Shown: piece after piece, positions 6,361-7,847 of the stretch
Layout: each line of letters opens with the position of its first letter
Numbering within the stretch: position 1 is the stretch's first letter
Origin: Paludibacteraceae bacterium
Lineage (GTDB): Bacteria > Bacteroidota > Bacteroidia > Bacteroidales > Paludibacteraceae
NCBI GenBank assembly: GCA_017648235.1
Contig: JAGCIZ010000272.1
Coordinates: 1 to 7,847 of the forward strand
DNA: 7,847 nt
Reading direction: 5' to 3'
Position numbers and translations under genes: made by a program
The notes under the pieces: generated by a model
Told to the model about the DNA's origin: nothing
Database searches by the model: none
Seen by the model: only the letters and a program-made list of their open reading frames with translations

Positions 6361-6404
6361 AAAAAGGCATTTAACAGTTCATCCTGTTTTTAAATGCCTT
6401 TTTT
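6361..6404. terminator. Bidirectional terminator between convergent genes
   Basis: A 14-bp perfect stem (6361-6374 with 6390-6403) has an A-rich flank on one side and a T-rich flank on the other, so it works on both strands. Three further inner pairs (CAG/CTG) can form past a small bulge. It serves the Omp85-type gene from the left and the DUF2147 gene from the right. Confidence 0.88.
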
Positions 6405-6429
6405 CTTATTAAAAAGAAACCTATATACT

Positions 6430-6855
6430 CTATTTCACCCGGAACCAATCCATCGTTCTTCCCAAGAAACCTCGTTTATCGAGCGATCCGCGTACCTTAA
6501 GAGTATTTCCCTCTACCTTCATTGTACAATAATAGGTTTTTCCATTGGCTGGGTCATAAATATTACCGCCACTATACTCACTACCATTCTTCTTTAAACC
6601 ACTAAGCATATTAAGACCAATAAGATAACGCGAACGCAACTTGCTATCGGGGTTATTTTTGTCTACAGCAGGGGTGCCATCTGCCTCTGTTGGATTTCTC
6701 AACCATACTATTTTTCCATTAAACACATCACCCGAACGATACACTTCTACAATAGCAGAACCATTTTCAAGTTTCCATTTGCCTACTACATCTTGAGCCA
6801 CAACAGCAGAAAGAGATGCAAATAAAAACATCATTCCAATAAATAATTTTCTCAT
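6430..6855 (-). CDS. Secreted DUF2147 domain protein
   Basis: A 141-residue protein with a signal peptide at 1-20 (MRKLFIGMMF...SAVVA, cleavage expected before Gln21), so it acts in the periplasm or outside the cell. The mature part fits the DUF2147 family: an opening VVGKWKLENGSAIVEVYR, the GKIVWL strand (48-52), a middle region with Leu-Gly-like turns, GNIYDPANGKTYYC at 97-110, LKVRGSL at 119-125, and a closing GRTMDWFRV at 132-140. The family is known as small lipocalin-like beta proteins found widely in Bacteroidota and Proteobacteria; its function is unknown. I chose the ATG at 6853-6855 because it begins the signal peptide directly; an ATG at 6885 in the same frame overlaps the -7 box and would add ten residues. 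It stands alone, convergent with the Omp85-type gene. Confidence 0.85.
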   Translation of the reverse strand: MRKLFIGMMFLFASLSAVVAQDVVGKWKLENGSAIVEVYRSGDVFNGKIVWLRNPTEADGTPAVDKNNPDSKLRSRYLIGLNMLSGLKKNGSEYSGGNIYDPANGKTYYCTMKVEGNTLKVRGSLDKRGFLGRTMDWFRVK

Positions 6856-6882
6856 ACTTTTTTTAATTAGAAATTTTCGGGG

Positions 6883-6890
6883 CAAAATTA
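6883..6890 (-). promoter_or_regulatory. Candidate -7 box of the DUF2147 gene
   Basis: On the minus strand this reads TAATTTTG, matching TAnnTTTG, 27 nt before the chosen ATG. It overlaps the alternative upstream start codon, which argues against that start. No -33 match is seen in the AT-rich sequence behind it. Confidence 0.45.
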
Positions 6891-7008
6891 AAGAATAAAA
6901 TAATTCACTATTAATTTTTTACATTTTTTAAGACATCAAACAACTTCATTGATTTTTAAACAATTAAATCCAAGTCTTTTTCTTAAGAGATTTTTCATAC
7001 TTTTTTTA

Positions 7009-7038
7009 TTGCCAAACAAAATAAAACGCCTAACTTCG
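7009..7038 (+). promoter_or_regulatory. Candidate promoter of the mce-carboxyltransferase operon
   Basis: TTG (7009-7011), a 19-nt spacer and TAACTTCG (7031-7038) fit the Bacteroidota layout with one mismatch in the -7 box. The start would be near 7044, leaving an extremely AT-rich leader of roughly 60 nt with no evident stable structure. The remainder of the 6891-7008 spacer is AT-rich and holds nothing else I can support. Confidence 0.45.
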
Positions 7039-7106
7039 TAAGATTTTTTTTTCAAAATTATTAACAATAATTAATATCATAATAATCAAATAATTAAATT
7101 AAAATC

Positions 7107-7517
7107 ATGCAACCTAGTTACATTGAACACATCGGCATTGCCGTAAGTAAATTGGATGAGGTAATTCCTTATTACGAACAAATTCTTGGTACAAAATGCT
7201 ATTCAATCGAAGAAGTAGCAGACCAAAAAGTACGTACAGCTTTCTTCAAAGTTGGACAAACAAAAATCGAACTTTTGGAGCCAACTTGCCCTGAAAGTAC
7301 TATTGCTAAATGGCTTGAAAAAAATCCACGTGGTGGCGTTCATCACATCGCTTTCAACGTAGACGATGTACAAGCAGCTTTGACCGAATGCGAAGAAAAC
7401 GGCATTCAACTTATCGACAAAACTCCACGCAAAGGAGCAGAAAATCTAAACATCGGTTTCTTGCACCCAAAATCAACTCACGGAGTTTTAACTGAACAAT
7501 GCGAACAACCAAAATAA
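7107..7517 (+). CDS. mce: Methylmalonyl-CoA epimerase
   Basis: Cytosolic VOC-superfamily enzyme that interconverts (R)- and (S)-methylmalonyl-CoA, linking the B12-dependent mutase to decarboxylation in the succinate-propionate route. Both beta-alpha-beta halves are visible. The metal ligands expected from the family map to His8 (IEHIGIAV), Glu55 in KIELLEP (a Gln in the Propionibacterium enzyme), a histidine of GGVHHIAF (79 or 80) and Glu130 in GVLTEQ. FLHPKSTHGVL (118-128) is the usual C-terminal signature. The length of 136 residues is normal for bacterial forms. The start ATG follows an A-rich leader without Shine-Dalgarno. Its stop codon is 12 nt before the carboxyltransferase gene, so the two form an operon. 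Many codons end in C (ATC, AAC, GAC), more than in the genes to the left. Confidence 0.95.
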   Translation: MQPSYIEHIGIAVSKLDEVIPYYEQILGTKCYSIEEVADQKVRTAFFKVGQTKIELLEPTCPESTIAKWLEKNPRGGVHHIAFNVDDVQAALTECEENGIQLIDKTPRKGAENLNIGFLHPKSTHGVLTEQCEQPK

Positions 7518-7529
7518 AATAAAACAGAG

Positions 7530-7847
7530 ATGGAAAATCAAGAAAAATTGAAAAAACTGATTGACAAACGCAACCAAGCAATGCTTGGAGGTGGCGAAAA
7601 AGCTATCGAAAAACACCACGCAAAAGGTGCTTATACAGCTCGCGAACGCATCAATATGTTGCTTGACGAAGGAAGCTTTGAAGAAATTGACATGTTCCTT
7701 ACACATCGTTGTACAGACTTCGGAATGGAAAAGAAAGTTTTCCTTGGCGATGGCGTTGCAGTAGGTAGCGGAACAATCGATGGTCGATTGGTATTTGTTT
7801 TCGCACAAGATGCTACCGTAATTGGTGGTTCGTTGTCAGAAACAATG
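7530..7847 (+). CDS. mmdA: Acyl-CoA carboxyltransferase subunit (methylmalonyl-CoA decarboxylase alpha / propionyl-CoA carboxylase beta), partial
   Basis: The first 106 codons of a gene that continues past the right edge. The translation starts MENQEKLKKLIDKRNQAMLG and shows the conserved N-terminus of biotin-dependent carboxyltransferases: GGGEKAIEKHHAKG (20-33), KGAYTARERI (32-41), LLDEGSFEEID (44-54), and the crotonase-fold core DGRLVFVFAQD (84-94) followed by GGSLSE (99-104). These enzymes move CO2 between methylmalonyl-CoA or propionyl-CoA and biotin. In anaerobic Bacteroidota this position after mce usually holds the alpha subunit of the Na+-pumping methylmalonyl-CoA decarboxylase, which makes propionyl-CoA. 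The family is certain; decarboxylase versus carboxylase (pccB) depends on the genes beyond the window (biotin carrier and membrane beta subunit, or biotin carboxylase). Full proteins are about 515 residues. Confidence 0.88.
   Translation, partial: MENQEKLKKLIDKRNQAMLGGGEKAIEKHHAKGAYTARERINMLLDEGSFEEIDMFLTHRCTDFGMEKKVFLGDGVAVGSGTIDGRLVFVFAQDATVIGGSLSETM

Noticed and set aside
6856..6885. Longer start for the DUF2147 protein (ATG at 6885)
   Set aside because: Adds ten residues ahead of a good signal peptide and overlaps the candidate -7 box.
7040..7106. AT-rich run with repeated AATAATT-like words before mce
   Set aside because: Simple low-complexity leader without consistent repeat unit or stable pairing; no riboswitch or B12-box pattern seen.
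7488..7808. Minus-strand open frame of 106 codons
   Set aside because: Antisense to the end of mce and to the carboxyltransferase gene, whose plus-strand translation is clearly conserved.

Overview
The window looks like an ordinary stretch of chromosome from an AT-rich, anaerobic Bacteroidota bacterium, most likely of the order Bacteroidales. The signs are Bacteroidota-type promoter elements (TAnnTTTG -7 boxes), A-rich leaders without Shine-Dalgarno sequences, a Bacteroides-type ketol-acid reductoisomerase, a DUF2147 protein, and a methylmalonyl-CoA epimerase gene followed by a carboxyltransferase gene. That last pair is typical of bacteria that ferment through succinate to propionate. I cannot name the genus.

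Layout. Positions 1-146 (minus) hold the 5' end of purH (purine synthesis), which runs off the left edge. Positions 147-291 are non-coding and hold a purH promoter candidate, a long inverted repeat and the terminator of a tRNA-Val(UAC) gene (292-366, minus). Positions 407-3545 (minus) are a tight three-gene run transcribed in the order outer-membrane barrel protein, mtnN (MTA/SAH nucleosidase), folC (folylpolyglutamate/dihydrofolate synthase), with gaps of only 3 and 13 nt. The tRNA-Val promoter overlaps the end of folC. A divergent promoter region at 3546-3737 separates this run from ilvC (3738-4784, plus), which stands alone and ends in a strong terminator. Next comes a stand-alone Omp85/BamA-type barrel protein without POTRA domains (4869-6332, plus), convergent with a small secreted DUF2147 protein (6430-6855, minus); a bidirectional terminator lies between them. 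After a very AT-rich divergent spacer (6856-7106), mce (7107-7517) and the start of an mmdA/pccB-type carboxyltransferase gene (7530 to the right edge) form an operon.

How the genes work together. Most of the window is housekeeping: purine, folate and branched-chain amino-acid synthesis, recycling of S-adenosylmethionine by-products, and propionate metabolism. Three exported proteins, two of them predicted outer-membrane barrels, are interspersed. I see no mobile element, phage gene, CRISPR array, toxin-antitoxin pair or defence system, and no convincing undescribed system. The points most worth checking are the unknown barrel protein co-transcribed with mtnN-folC, the POTRA-less Omp85 protein and its terminator-bearing leader, the palindrome in the ilvC promoter, and the inverted repeat before purH.
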